NCBI RefSeq assembly: GCF_000204055.1
Contig: NW_006768774.1
Coordinates: forward strand, 512,612 to 576,611
Source: Melampsora larici-populina 98AG31
Lineage: Eukaryota; Basidiomycota; Pucciniomycetes; Pucciniales; Melampsoraceae
Direction: 5' to 3'
DNA: 64,000 nucleotides
Shown: positions 1-10,529 of the stretch, piece after piece
Layout of the letters: the number at the start of each line of letters is the position of its first letter
Position numbering within the stretch: the stretch's first letter is position 1
The notes under the pieces: model-generated
Told to the model about the DNA's origin: nothing
Databases searched by the model: none
The model's input: the letters and a program-made list of their open reading frames with translations, nothing else
Program-made: the position numbers and the translations under genes

Positions 1-37
1 TGATCTACGGGGTACTTCAAAGCAGGTTTGCCATCGT

Positions 38-618
38 TTGAAATTTCTTGCCAATCATAACTATGCCTTGCACATACCGGAAATGATGGAGTACTGGGGA
101 CCATTAATGGGGGTTTCCAAATTTGCTGGTGAACGGACCAATGGGTTATTGCAGAAATTTAAAACAAACCACTTGCTGAGTAAGTGGTCCATCTATGTGT
201 TTCACACTTGTCCTGGGAAGTTGACTGTCCCTCCCTTTGCATTTCAGCTCAGATGGACAAAGCCATGATGAATAAGATGTTGGTGCTTCACAAGTTCCAG
301 ATGGACTTTTCTGTTCCAATCTTAGATAGAGAGCAACCCACAGTCAATGCAGCATAGATTTGCATTTTGGACAATCTGTGCGTAAAAATCCTAGCTCATT
401 TGAAACTCAAATATCCTAATTTGAGAGATTACCACAACTACCCACACCAATCAGAGTCAACAATCTTGCAGCCTTTTGAAACACCAATTGGTAGGTTATT
501 GATTGATAAAGAGTTGCACATGTTTGGTATCTTGCCAAAAAACCAAATAACTGTGTGTGCTGAAGAAGGAGGGGAGAACAAAGGGATACATGATGATGAA
601 GCAAATCTATTGGTTTGA
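38..618 (+). pseudogene. Plavaka-type transposase, C-terminal fragment
   Basis: Two open stretches (38-268 and 367-618, with a short piece around 250-358) encode the C-terminal part of a Plavaka (CACTA-like) transposase. The block with YWGPLMG, FAGER and LQK (about 75-165) matches the same block of the more complete transposase on the minus strand at 56353-57201. The next block (LCVKILAHLKLKYPN) matches that protein's LRLLNHLRASHP stretch. The N-terminal and catalytic regions would lie left of the window. Frames change between pieces; some changes may be introns, but with the left part unseen I treat it as a fragment. Its neighbour to the right is the flank into which the KDZ element inserted. 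Family call is confident; completeness is unknown. Confidence 0.7.
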
Positions 619-1331
619 AAACAGAATGGGTGGTATTCAGGAGGCCGCACTAGTAGGCTGATGTGTTTGCATGGAATTGAATGTTGAATCTCAAACTTTA
701 GATTTTAATTTTCCTTGATGGGATGTGTGATAGGAACCACAGAAACCGGATCTATGTTGTTGCTAGACCTAACTTAGTTGATTGCAATTGCAGCGTACCA
801 GGTGCTACCCTCTCACACTTTTGGCCTACCTCATGGTGGCATTATACTGCAGCCTGTTCATCATTAGTTAAACTTTTTAATTTTCTCTCAACACTGTCTC
901 CTCCTTGACTTTTGTGTCTCTATGTCTTTGTTTTATGATTATGAAATGAAGCTTTTATCTCTATGTCAGATACAATCCCAGCTTTGTCAGCCCTAATGTT
1001 TGAGTCCTAGATGAATGCATTGAAAAAGGTCTCAAAAGTCACTTTGAACTGAGGCGGAATCCCACTTCTTGTGAATTTCACAGGTGTTCTTTGGAGAAAC
1101 TACTAATGAGAAATGAAGAAAAACAGACAAGACAATTTTTTCATACTTATTTTTTTAGACAGACACAACTCAATGAATATGTAACAGATGAGAAATGATG
1201 GATCATATTACCTTAGTTTTGTCTAATGGGGCTGGATGCTTGTCAGAAAATATTGGATGGAGATGGCTTCTAGGTGGTTTAGCAGGGCTGGCTTTGACCC
1301 TGGCTCTTCCTTTCATTGAAACTACAGCAGG
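619..1331. other. non-coding flank left of the KDZ element
   Basis: I see no supported gene here. The only long ORFs are unremarkable and run into the adjacent terminal inverted repeat. This sequence was continuous with 21985 onward before the KDZ element inserted, since one copy of the 8-bp duplication joins them. Confidence 0.6.
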
Positions 1332-1339
1332 CCCAATAC
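1332..1339. repeat. left target-site duplication of the KDZ element
   Basis: CCCAATAC directly abuts the left terminal inverted repeat and recurs at 21977-21984 directly after the right one. KDZ/Zisupton-type elements are known for 8-bp target duplications. The match could be read as 9 bp (GCCCAATAC) if the last base of the element is counted, but 8 bp keeps the two ends symmetrical. Confidence 0.93.
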
Positions 1340-1744
1340 CACCTGTGGCCCCTAGATTACTCGGCCCCGAACCGAAGATAATGCGTGCATTATCATGGGA
1401 TAGTATCCCAAAATCGGGTCGCAGATGAGGCCAGAGCTGCCAGAGTAGTCTGAGAAAATTTTTCAAAAATAGCTTCCAAGTTTCCACAAATTTACCTCAT
1501 CAAGTTATGATATCATATGACTTTTTCTATGTTCTGAACACCCATTGGGATGTATTCAGAAATTTTTAGCCCATCTCACTGTCATCAGACACCTCTAAGA
1601 GGGATAAACGCGCTCAAGCTCACAATCTGGCTCATCTGACCGAATCTGGCTAAGCCTAGATTCATCTGACTGAGTCTGGCAGCCGACTGGACTCTGGCCT
1701 GTGTATTTTTTCAAACCAACTTCTCAGATTCATCTGGCCACACA
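1340..1744 (+). repeat. left terminal inverted repeat of the KDZ element
   Basis: This 405-bp segment is the reverse complement of 21572-21976 with roughly three mismatches by eye (near 1451, 1560 and 1640). It begins CACCTGTGGCCCCTAGATTA, includes a GC-rich palindromic stretch around 1362-1420, and ends in CATCTGGCCACACA. High identity suggests recent insertion or gene conversion between ends. Confidence 0.95.
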
Positions 1745-2725
1745 ACTTCCCACCCACTGTAGTTCCACATATATATACGCTGTAGCTGCAGCAGATGAGT
1801 CTGACCAGACCTGCAGATTCGTTTGTTCCAAGATATTTACACCGAACCTACATACAGTCATAAGTCAATCTGACTAGCCCCGATGGTCAACTACCACCAA
1901 TCCATCCCACCTGGTGAGTTCGGATAGTGGTTACCAAGACCATCAAGTCAGGGGAGATCTCATCTGGTATCATCTGAGCAGCTCCTCATCTACATACATA
2001 AAATGTACTCGCTCACACCACCCATCTGGCCAAGGTAACTCTTTGAGTTGAATTACCAAACCCCCTTTGCCTTCTTCCTGGATTGGTACACAGCCTACCT
2101 GTATCATAACACAAAATTTATTTCAGCTTCCAACTGTCACTACCTTCATGTGAACACACAACAATCAGATGATAAATGATTATTAGGGAAGCGTTCCTAA
2201 CCTCATTTAGAAAAGAATGATAAGATGAAGACCGAAAAATAGAGAGTATGATGAAATTTTTATGAACTGTCTTTCAACAATGAGAATGCCAAAGGTATTA
2301 TACATACTTCCAGGTGGAAAAATACCACTTGTACCGTTTGTCATCAAATGTTTAGGCACTTATGAGCATTAGACATTGCTCATGCTAAATGTACCATCTC
2401 CCCTCTGTTCAACAAGTAGAGTGAGGTGCAACTACCAAATCAGCAGGGTTATGAAGTGATGAACACTGACTACATACAAGTGGTGAGTTGGGTTCTTGTC
2501 TCATCTGGCAGAAAATTGAGTCAACTTGCAAAGGGGGCAGATGCATCTGCCCTCATCTGCCCAAAACAAAACTTCGGGCAAACAAGTCTGACTTCATCTG
2601 GCAGTCAGAAGATCAACTGAAAAAAGTTGAGTCACACCGGTAAAAGGGCAGATACATCTGCCCTCATCTGGCCGGCTCCTTCTTTCACTCGGGTTAGGGA
2701 GCATCTCATCTGTCTTCATCTTGTC
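1625..2725. repeat. left subterminal CATCTG repeat cluster
   Basis: Short motifs of the form (T)CATCTGNC or the reverse complement recur irregularly: around 1629, 1660, 1731, 1792, 1961, 1970, 1987, 2031, 2501, 2543, 2552, 2594, 2652, 2663 and 2705. A matching cluster lies inside the right end. Subterminal arrays of short motifs in large DNA transposons are typically transposase-binding sites, and that role is inferred here. No gene is supported in this interval. Confidence 0.75.
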
Positions 2726-2916
2726 ACAGACTAATCTCGCCCACATCATCATGAAGGTACTCATATTGAAGAAGATGAGTACCTTTTACAATAGTTCACA
2801 TGTTCTCTCATTTTTTGTTCTCTCGATGTTTGATTCAGTGAACAGCAAAACTGGATAAAATCATTACAAATTTGTGCGCAAAAACATGAAATCATTGACT
2901 ATACTTAACAAGAATC

Positions 2917-5003
2917 TTACTCTTCGTCTTCACTGTCCCCTTCAGAAGAACTCCCACTCCCCTTTTTGTTTTTTTCACCTTCATTTTCTGCTCCTTGACT
3001 TGCAGTAATCTCACCAACTGCCACTGCCTTGTCTATCTCACGTGCCGGTGTCGCTAAAGCCGTCTTAATCTCATTAGCGTTCAAAACTACCGGCTCCCCA
3101 ATCCTTTCTTCAGAACCAACCCTGAGTTCAACTAAACGAAAAAGACCATCCTTTATGTCGTTGATCCACTCGAGTCTTATAGCTGATCGCATTTTCTTGA
3201 ATCCAACCATCAGTTTTTCATCGGTTAATCTTGAGCCTTCTTCAAGGATAATCCCAATGGGAAGACTCCTTTTCTTCAATTCTGCAACCGGATCAGCGGT
3301 CTGCGGGAATGATTGAGTGGGTAAGTAGCCTAATGTTTTAACTGACAGTGTAATACCATTAGATCTTTGAGAGCTTTGAAATCAGAAAGAATCAATATTG
3401 TATGAAAAGTAATTACGTGTAATACCAGCAAGAAGACGTCCTAAATCAATCTTGATTTTGTCACTAGGCTGTAGCTTGTCGCTCCTTTGTCGTTTTGGTT
3501 TTGGATGAGTCGACGCAATTGCCTTGGCCATTGATTCACCTTGTGAGTACGTAGCAAATACTGCAGCAAGATTCAACTTGTCATTGGCCCAAGTTGCTAC
3601 CTGCGGATGGGTTGTGAACTCCTTGAGCCACCCTAGATCTTTTGATTTATTCGGGGTAACAGTGCTTGTTGCAACTAGGTAGTAGGCGAAATCCAACCTA
3701 TTTGCTTCACATGCAAGCTAATACCAAAGAGAGAGTGAGCTGTATTCAAAAAACACAATTACGAGTTTTAAATAACACCTACCTGATGTGAAATCTTCTC
3801 AATTGCAGTCTTAGATTTACGTTGGAGTTGTGAGTTTGAAGGACCTGATGGAGGCTTTTCTAATTCAGCGGTCACCTTCTTCAAATCCACCATACGTTTG
3901 TATATAGGGCGATAAAGCTCATCTTCCTCAATGCTCAGCTTGTGAACTGTTGGCACTGGGACAAAAGAGTCGCCACGATCATCTTCTTGTTCATCGTCAT
4001 CGTCCCGGTCAACTTCGTCCGATTCAAAATCCAAGGGGTTGGGCACGCCAGCCAGAGCATAGAAGTTTGTTGGGTGAAATACCGCCCTCTCATCGTCAGA
4101 AAGGCTATCCCATCGTTCTCCATTCTTTCGGTTACGATCACCCAAGACAGTATCACCATCATCTTGCGCTTTTAGCGGCACTGAGGTGAGGACGAGCAAA
4201 TGCCGAGGTCAGCATTGTAATTAACCTATGTACTGGAAGGTTCCACTCACTTGGTTCGGCTAGACAATCTACACAGTATTTGAGGAAAAGTGTATAAGCA
4301 CTTGCTTTTTGTATGGCAGCGACTTCGGGTCTGAAATGTATGTACAAACAATGTGAGCAAAATGGTTTGAAATTATCAAAGATTGATTTGTAAACAGATT
4401 GAGAGTATGAGAAATCAGTTGAGAAGAACAAGAAACTGTAAAATCCAATTCAGAGAAGGACACGAATAAAAAAAAATTGATTTAGAGAAAGATCAACCTA
4501 CATATAAGACTTGATGGTGCTTTCACTAACTTCACCAATCATAGCAAGCATGAGGAGCTCTTGCTTGAAGAGCTTGTAGACTAATTTAACACGACTTTGG
4601 ATGTCGGATGGTGGGCGGTTCTTGTTTGAATGCTTCTTTTCTCGGAGATGTTTCCGAATACGGCCAGGAGGCCATGATGACATCAACTCCCGATAATTTT
4701 GCAGTGTAGGAGTGACATCAGCTTCCACACGATTGGTACTTTTAGATTCGTTCGGAACGCTATTAGATTCTTCTTTGTTGTTGTCCTCAGCTCGGTAGGA
4801 AGATGTTCTGCTGCAGGTTCAGAGGTATCATTCTGTGAGTCGTTGCGAATTCTTTTGGCTATGGGTGCTCTGCGTGGTGGAGGTCTCTTGGTGTTGCGTC
4901 CGGCGTTTGGTACATCCCCGGGAGCTGTCTCTTTTGGTCCAGCAGGTGCTTGATTGGGAGAATTAGAGGTATTTCCTTGGCGGTTTCGAGTGCGAGGAGG
5001 CAT
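2917..5003 (-). CDS. conserved-looking KDZ cargo protein of unknown function
   Basis: A multi-exon gene reading right to left from an ATG at 5001-5003. Later exons join cleanly in frame with GT-AG borders: 4330-4251, 4180-3783, 3717-3417 and 3329-2917. The N-terminus is basic and proline-rich (MPPRTRNRQG, RPPPRRAP). The middle contains NYRELMSSWPPGRIRKHL, then an acidic linker (about 4030-3950), and the C-terminus is strongly acidic (SSSEGDSEDEE). I recognise no catalytic motif. The layout recalls a widely repeated hypothetical family in rust genomes, from memory only. The first exon (5003-4502) has a one-base frame conflict around 4750-4830 that no obvious intron resolves, so this copy may be frame-shifted or have an unrecognised first exon. 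It sits next to the left subterminal repeats, convergent with the transposase. Confidence 0.6.
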
Positions 5004-5754
5004 GGAAGATTCAATGGTTCCGTGTTGGAGGCAGAAAGATAATGAAAAAGATCAAAGACAGTGGAGGAAAAGGTTTGGGATCTACACAGAGGTATTTACC
5101 GCCTTATAAGTGATCTTACATATCACATCAAAGTATGTAACATACAGACTACATGGCACTCATACAGTTACTACTCGTTGATCTAGTACTGTTTGTATTC
5201 ATGTTTACATTTCAAAGTGAGTAGGACCAAGAACACAAATATGATCAGAAGAAGCTTTGTTGTTTGGTAAAGTTGTACATTGATTGTATATTTTTGGAGA
5301 TGATTGTATTATAATTCAAAAAGATATTAACAAGATTCTGGACATAATGATCACTACCTCCACGTGCTTTGATGTGATATTTATACAAACAGGCTTCAGT
5401 ATGAGGGGGGACCATTCAACCATCATATTAAATCAATCACATAGCTAAATGCTGGGATTTTGAAAGACTGTAGGGTCAACAATGCAACACACCATCATTG
5501 CTCACAAAATGAATAATACCCCCCATGTTATTTTGGTGGTATATATAAAGATAATGAGTGCTTGGTCAGTTCCAATATAAACACCCATTGTATTGATATA
5601 TTCTAATATATTAATACAATCACAACCACATGGTTATTGCCTACACTTTGCTTTCACAGTGTCATTTTGGAGGGTTATACACTATACAATTTTAATTGTG
5701 TAGTGTCAATTTCTCATTTTGTGAAGAGAGGTAATGTACATTTAATGTTGTGGT
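5004..5754. other. intergenic, no gene seen
   Basis: AT-rich sequence upstream of the minus-strand cargo gene and left of the tandem array. It should contain that gene's promoter, but I cannot pick a specific element. No ORF here resembles a protein I know. Confidence 0.5.
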
Positions 5755-7085
5755 GTGATTGATTTCCCCACACATTCACTCAGGGGCTGTGTCTGCAGGA
5801 GGGTTCACTCATAAACTCAAGATGTGGCATACTGTAACTTGGTACAGGTGTAGTGTAACTCACAATTACCCTGTTCTGACAAGTTCACTCGTGTTTTGGG
5901 GGCTTCACCCAGATGTGATTGGACAATTCACTCCAGATTTGTCCATTTCACACCTTAAATGATGTGAAAGATGTTTTAACAACAACTTCACAAGTGGTTT
6001 GGAGGCTTCACTCCAATTGCTGTGTACAATTCACTCTGGATGCAAAAGTACATTTTACACATCAAGCCTTGTGAAATGTACTTTTCTGACCTGTTCACTC
6101 TTGTTTTGGGGCCTTCACCAAGATGTGATGGGACAATTCACTCCAGAAACGTCCATTTCACACCTTGAATGTTGTGAAAGATGTTTTAAAGACATCTTCA
6201 CAAGTGTTTTGGAGTCTTCACTCCAATTGCTTTGTACAATTCACTCTGGAAAGGTACATTTTACACATCAAGTCGTGTGAAAGGTACTTTTCGCACGTCG
6301 TGTGCAAGGTACTTTTCACACGACTTGATGTGTAAAGGCTGATGTGATGGGACAATCCCTTTTATGGAGTGAGTGTTGTGAAAAATGTTTTGAAAACATC
6401 TTCACAAGTGTTTTAGGGGCTTCACTCCTGTTGCCGTGTACACTTCGCTCCGGAAAAGTACATTTCACACATTAAGTAGTGTGAAATGTAGTATTCTGAC
6501 CCGTTCACACGTGTTTCGGAGCCTTCACTCCGATGTGATGGGACAATTCACTCCATAAAAGTCATTTTCACACTGTGAATGTTGTGAAAGATGTTTTGAA
6601 AACAACTTCACAAGTGTTTTCGAATCTTCACTCCCATTGCCGTGTACAATTCACTCTGGAAAAGTACATTTCACACATTAAGTAGTGTGAAATGTAGTAT
6701 TCTGACCCGTTCACTCCTGTTTTGGAGGCTTCACTCCAATGTAATGGGACAACCCACTCCATAAAAGTCCCTTTCACACCTTAAATGTTGGGAAAGGGTT
6801 TTTCACATCATTTAAGGTCCATATTTAGTAGCCTTCACTTGGATTACCATGGACTATTCACTAGGGAATCAGTGTAAGATGAAGTTTGACTACCACTTCA
6901 CTTGTGTTTCCCAGGCTTCCCTCAGATGTCATCGAACAATTCACTCCACAACAGTCCTTTTCACATCTTAAATGTTGGGAAAGTTTTTTTCACGACCCTT
7001 TATCCATGTTTTGAAGGGTTCACACTTGAATGATTTACACATGTTTTGTAGTCTTCACTTGCATTACCATGGCTAGATATATTTC
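5755..7085. repeat. degenerate ~190-220-bp tandem array
   Basis: The phrase GGACAATTCACTCC and its neighbours recur at about 5921, 6131, 6350, 6541, 6747 and 6933, giving spacings of about 186-219 bp. Each unit also carries TTCACACCTTAAATG/TTGTGAAAGATG, CTTCACAAGTG and GTACATTTCACAC blocks in the same order. Units diverge toward the right end. Short ORFs across the array are by-products of the repeats. The array lies between two minus-strand cargo genes and contains no gene. Confidence 0.8.
6260..6336. repeat. perfect 23-bp inverted repeat within the tandem array
   Basis: TTTACACATCAAGTCGTGTG (plus AAA) at 6260-6282 is the exact reverse complement of 6314-6336, with a ~31-bp spacer containing a smaller GTACTTTTCGCAC motif. 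It could extrude a hairpin or mark a recombination joint between oppositely oriented repeat units. Confidence 0.75.
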
Positions 7086-7476
7086 AACATCTTCACTCAA
7101 TCATCGGAGGAATCACACTTAAAAAGGAAGTCTTTCCCTCCAGCAATGGAGGTGTCACACATATCAAAACTCAGGAGAGGCTTGTGTCTCATACGTACCA
7201 TACTTATCTGGTCTTTCACTTGGTTCCTCATATGAAACCAAGTGAACATGCCATGGTAGGTTTCCACATTTGAATGCGCAGTTGAAGCCATCTGCTGACT
7301 GCTGGTGGGTTTCAAGGTATTGGGAAAGGAAGCTCTCATCATTTTTGCGAGGTAGAAATATGGGTGGAAATATTGGCCTTTTAATCATGAAGAACTGGTT
7401 TCAACATAGAACTGCATAACTCCATTCCAGAGGATAGACAACTACCACACAAATACATACTCCGATACTATACCAT

Positions 7477-8963
7477 TCATGGCAGTTGCTTGATCAACTC
7501 CTTCACCATATCAGCCCTTTTCTTCCTAGCCAACTGTGCACGTAACAATTTCTTGGCCTTACAACGATCCATTTTATCATTGTTTTCATTTATGTAAGTC
7601 TTCACACGCTCCTTTTTGAAGATTTCCCACGCTGCCGGGCTCATTTTTTCTTTCTCCTTTTCCAGCAATTGAATCCTTTGAACCAGTTTCTCGGATATCT
7701 GACAGGACGAACCAAACTGAGTGACTTTACATTCTTCAGGTTTGACCGGCTTCCCTTCCGCATTGTAAGAGTTGGAAGTGGTGGTATAATGGGGTATCTG
7801 TTTCCAAAATCATAAGGGCTCAATCATTGCGAGATATATGAAATTGTAAGAGCAAGCAACTCACTTGGCTATCCCATAGTATCTCATACACTCCATTACA
7901 ACGCGCTAGAGCAACCTTGATTCCAAAACGTCGAACAACAAAATATAGATCCTCAACAGAACCTAGTTGCGCAGCTTGAGCCCTGTCACAAGGATGACCG
8001 GTGGATCGGATGATGAGACCAAACAGACCAAAAGCATATTGAGTGTGATCATTATCAGTATGCTCTCGATTCGCAAAACCATCACATGATACCACGAGAT
8101 TCGAAGCAAACACCATTCCATTAGGTGTATCCTGCCACTCGAGGTCATGAAAGCCAGGAACTTTGGTAAGGAGACCAATGGCAATATTGGTCTTGAATAC
8201 ATAAAGTGAAAGACTGGCAAATCGTCCGGCTAAGAAATCCCTAATGATATGGAATCGCTCCATACGCTGTTGGTCCGTCAGCATCCGGTCTTCCTTAGTA
8301 GCAGTGAATGCACTCATAGCATACGCTCCTGGGTTGTTACAATGTGTCAATGGATCAATTCAGAAATAGGAAAGGTTAAAAAGGTGAAAAATATTGATTC
8401 TCACCAAGGGATTTGTCTGCATCACTTCCACCTCGCCATCCACAGCACCCCATCCAACCACAGATGTGCTCATGATCATCTTCTGGCACCTTACTGGCAT
8501 CATCCTTCTTTCGCTTATGGGAGGCATTGATGGTACATTGATTTCGAGCCCTGGCGTGAAGATAGGCAGTCGAGATGGTGTGATCGAATTGCTCGCGAAG
8601 GTCATCGTCCATGGTTCTAAATCGGTTACATCGAACGGCTATCACTAGGGATAGATCTTCCTTGTTGATCACAACCACAGTGCCATGATGAATTTCAATC
8701 ACTTTTGACTCTTCTTGATTCATGCGAGCATTTTCAGGATGACGAAAGAGGAACTTGGTATTGAGTGGAAGTCCCAGTTCAGTGGCTAGTTGGCATTTGA
8801 GCGTGGTACGTTTGCGGTGATGACGGTAATAAGCATGTCCAATACTACATCTCTTGTCTCGTTTCTTCTGATACGTCAGATGGCACGGTGAAGATTTGGA
8901 TTTGTAATTTGATGGCTTCACACCGGCCGCGAGTTTAGCTGCTCGATTACGTTGTCTCCCCAT
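7477..8963 (-). CDS. TET/JBP-like 2OG-Fe(II) dioxygenase, KDZ cargo
   Basis: Three exons (8963-8405, 8328-7865, 7797-7477) join in frame through GT-AG introns of 76 and 67 bp, giving 447 aa from the ATG at 8961-8963. An upstream TTG at 8981 is less likely as start. The N-terminus is basic (MGRQRNRAAKL). The catalytic core lies in exons 2-3: the iron-binding H-x-D appears as REHTDND (H276, D278) and the distal histidine as IPHYTTTS (H344), followed by the GSSCQ segment. These match fungal Tet-like dioxygenases, which oxidise 5-methylcytosine in DNA or are inferred to. A lysine-rich C-terminus (KEKMSPAAW onward) follows. Fungal TET/JBP genes are known to travel with KDZ transposons, so context agrees. 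No inactivating change seen. Activity and exact substrate are inference. Confidence 0.87.
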
Positions 8964-9194
8964 CACCTCAATTGCTGTCAAAGTTTCGATTGATAGAAGC
9001 TGAATTGAAATGTGAATGGAGGTCTATTCTTGACAAGAATTGACCTGATTGGCCGCTCAATGTGTCTCCGATAGGTATCTAGAACTAACAAACAGTAACC
9101 ATTCAAAAGAATCAGAACAGTAGTTGATCATAAATTGGTTTAAATTGTTTGCTGATACTAACAACTATCGTCGAGAATTGTCAATCGATCTGTA
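8964..9194. promoter_or_regulatory. upstream region of the TET-like gene
   Basis: Non-coding sequence immediately 5' of the minus-strand TET-like gene. I see no clear TATA box or other named element. Confidence 0.35.
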
Positions 9195-9356
9195 TCTATC
9201 TAGATATCTTGATAGACAAGTCGCGTATGGTAAGAATCGTTTATCTTTTGATAGATGCTTTATTGGAATTCTGATGGATCTAGATATCTTGATAGACAAG
9301 TCGCGTATGGTAAGGATCGTTTAACTTTTGATAGATGCTTTATTGGAATCCAGACT
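9195..9356. repeat. 80-bp tandem duplication
   Basis: TAGATATCTTGATAGACAAG begins at 9201 and again at 9281, and the two 80-bp copies continue through CGCGTATGGTAAG and GATAGATGCTTTATTGGAAT with only a few differences. The duplication lies upstream of the TET-like gene. Confidence 0.85.
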
Positions 9357-9390
9357 GGGTCTCTAATGTATAAAGGATGCGAGATGAATC

Positions 9391-9498
9391 CAGTAGATGA
9401 GTCTTGAGTTGAAGGTGAGGAATTCACAGTAGATGAGTCTTGAGTCGAAGGTGAGGAATTCACAGTAGATGAGTCTTGAGTCGAAGGTGAGGAATTCA
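9391..9498. repeat. 36-bp repeat, three copies
   Basis: CAGTAGATGAGTCTTGAG starts at 9391, 9427 and 9463; the period is exactly 36 bp, a multiple of three, and the copies differ at one base (GTTGAAG versus GTCGAAG). On the minus strand this gives an open repeat of 12 residues, but I see no gene context supporting translation. Confidence 0.85.
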
Positions 9499-9559
9499 AA
9501 AGCCCTTCCAATACGGTTTCGCCCTTCAGGCCGATTGATGAATATCAAGAGGAAGGCAA

Positions 9560-10276
9560 GCGAAAGTGAAAGTGGTTTGTTTGGGAGGAAAAGGTAAATG
9601 TGAGTGAAATCGTTTTCAACATATTGATTTCAAATCGTACCTTTGGATTCTTAGTGTCCCAGTTGGTTCAAAAGGGTTTGCAGTATTGAGGTAGGTCTAT
9701 CAATCTAGAAACACCAACTGTTCTCACCTTCGAATGAAAGTGAATATTGATTGATTGTAAGAGAACAATAAATGTGAGTGAAAGATGTTTCAAGATAAAC
9801 TTTTTGAATCATACCTTGGGATGAGAAGGTTTGCACGTCGTTTGGAAAGGTTCGCAGTGGTGAAGTAGGTCGTTCGATGTAGAAACACCAAGGGATAAAA
9901 ATCTTGAATGCGGAAAACCCCACACCAAACAAACAGAATGCCGTATGACCCCCTGGTTCGTAGCACAGAGTCCAACAACACAACAGGCCAATCAGCAACT
10001 TCTGTTGTTTGATGATGGGGTTTCCTGCAGGTACGTGGAAGAGGCAGAGTGGAGTTTTGAGGTGAGGTGAGCAAGTGAATCAGATAGGGTTTCCTGCAGG
10101 TACGTGAGGTAGAGCAAGAGTGATGATTTATGTTGGTCGAGGAGGTCAGGTGAGTGAATCAACCCTAAGAATAAGATTTAGGATATTGCTTTTAGGGTTA
10201 GAGACTAACCTAACTATGTAACTTTCGTTAGGGTTAGAGATAATAGCAAACCCAATATGTCACTACTAGGTTAGGG
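9560..10276. other. non-coding, diverged internal duplication
   Basis: Two related blocks (about 9595-9720 and 9768-9895) share AAATGTGAGTGAAA, a GGTTTGCA/GGTTCGCA segment, GTAGGTC and AGAAACACCAA. The phrase GGGTTTCCTGCAGGTACGTG occurs twice (about 10018 and 10087). A few TTAGGG-type words follow but do not form an array. I see no gene. Confidence 0.55.
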
Positions 10277-10323
10277 TTCCCAAGGTCTGTAGCCGGGTTA
10301 CACCGGGCTACAGACCTTGGGAA
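10277..10323. repeat. perfect 18-bp hairpin
   Basis: TTCCCAAGGTCTGTAGCC at 10277-10294 is the exact reverse complement of 10306-10323, around an 11-base loop (GGGTTACACCG). It may be a collapsed miniature element or a structural site. No TA or other duplication at its borders is convincing. Confidence 0.8.
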
Positions 10324-10529
10324 TTTAGGGCAGGGTACCCTGAATAGCTCTACACACCGTTAACTTATGGTCTTGTGTGGGCCCTGGAATTGTAGTATGC
10401 CAAACATTGTGACCTCATCTTCATATATAGATGCCACTCATTGATTGTTCTATATATTTCAAATCATATGTAGAATATGAATATGAAATAAAAAACTAGT
10501 AGATGTAATGTTATGTTATTATTGGCATT

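Noticed and set aside
1195..1487. ORFs on both strands across the left KDZ terminus, repeated at 21829-22128
   Set aside because: They are the inverted repeat translated; identity between the two places is explained by the transposon ends, not by a gene.
10150..10285. TTAGGG words resembling telomeric repeat
   Set aside because: Only a few scattered copies mixed with other sequence; no tandem array.
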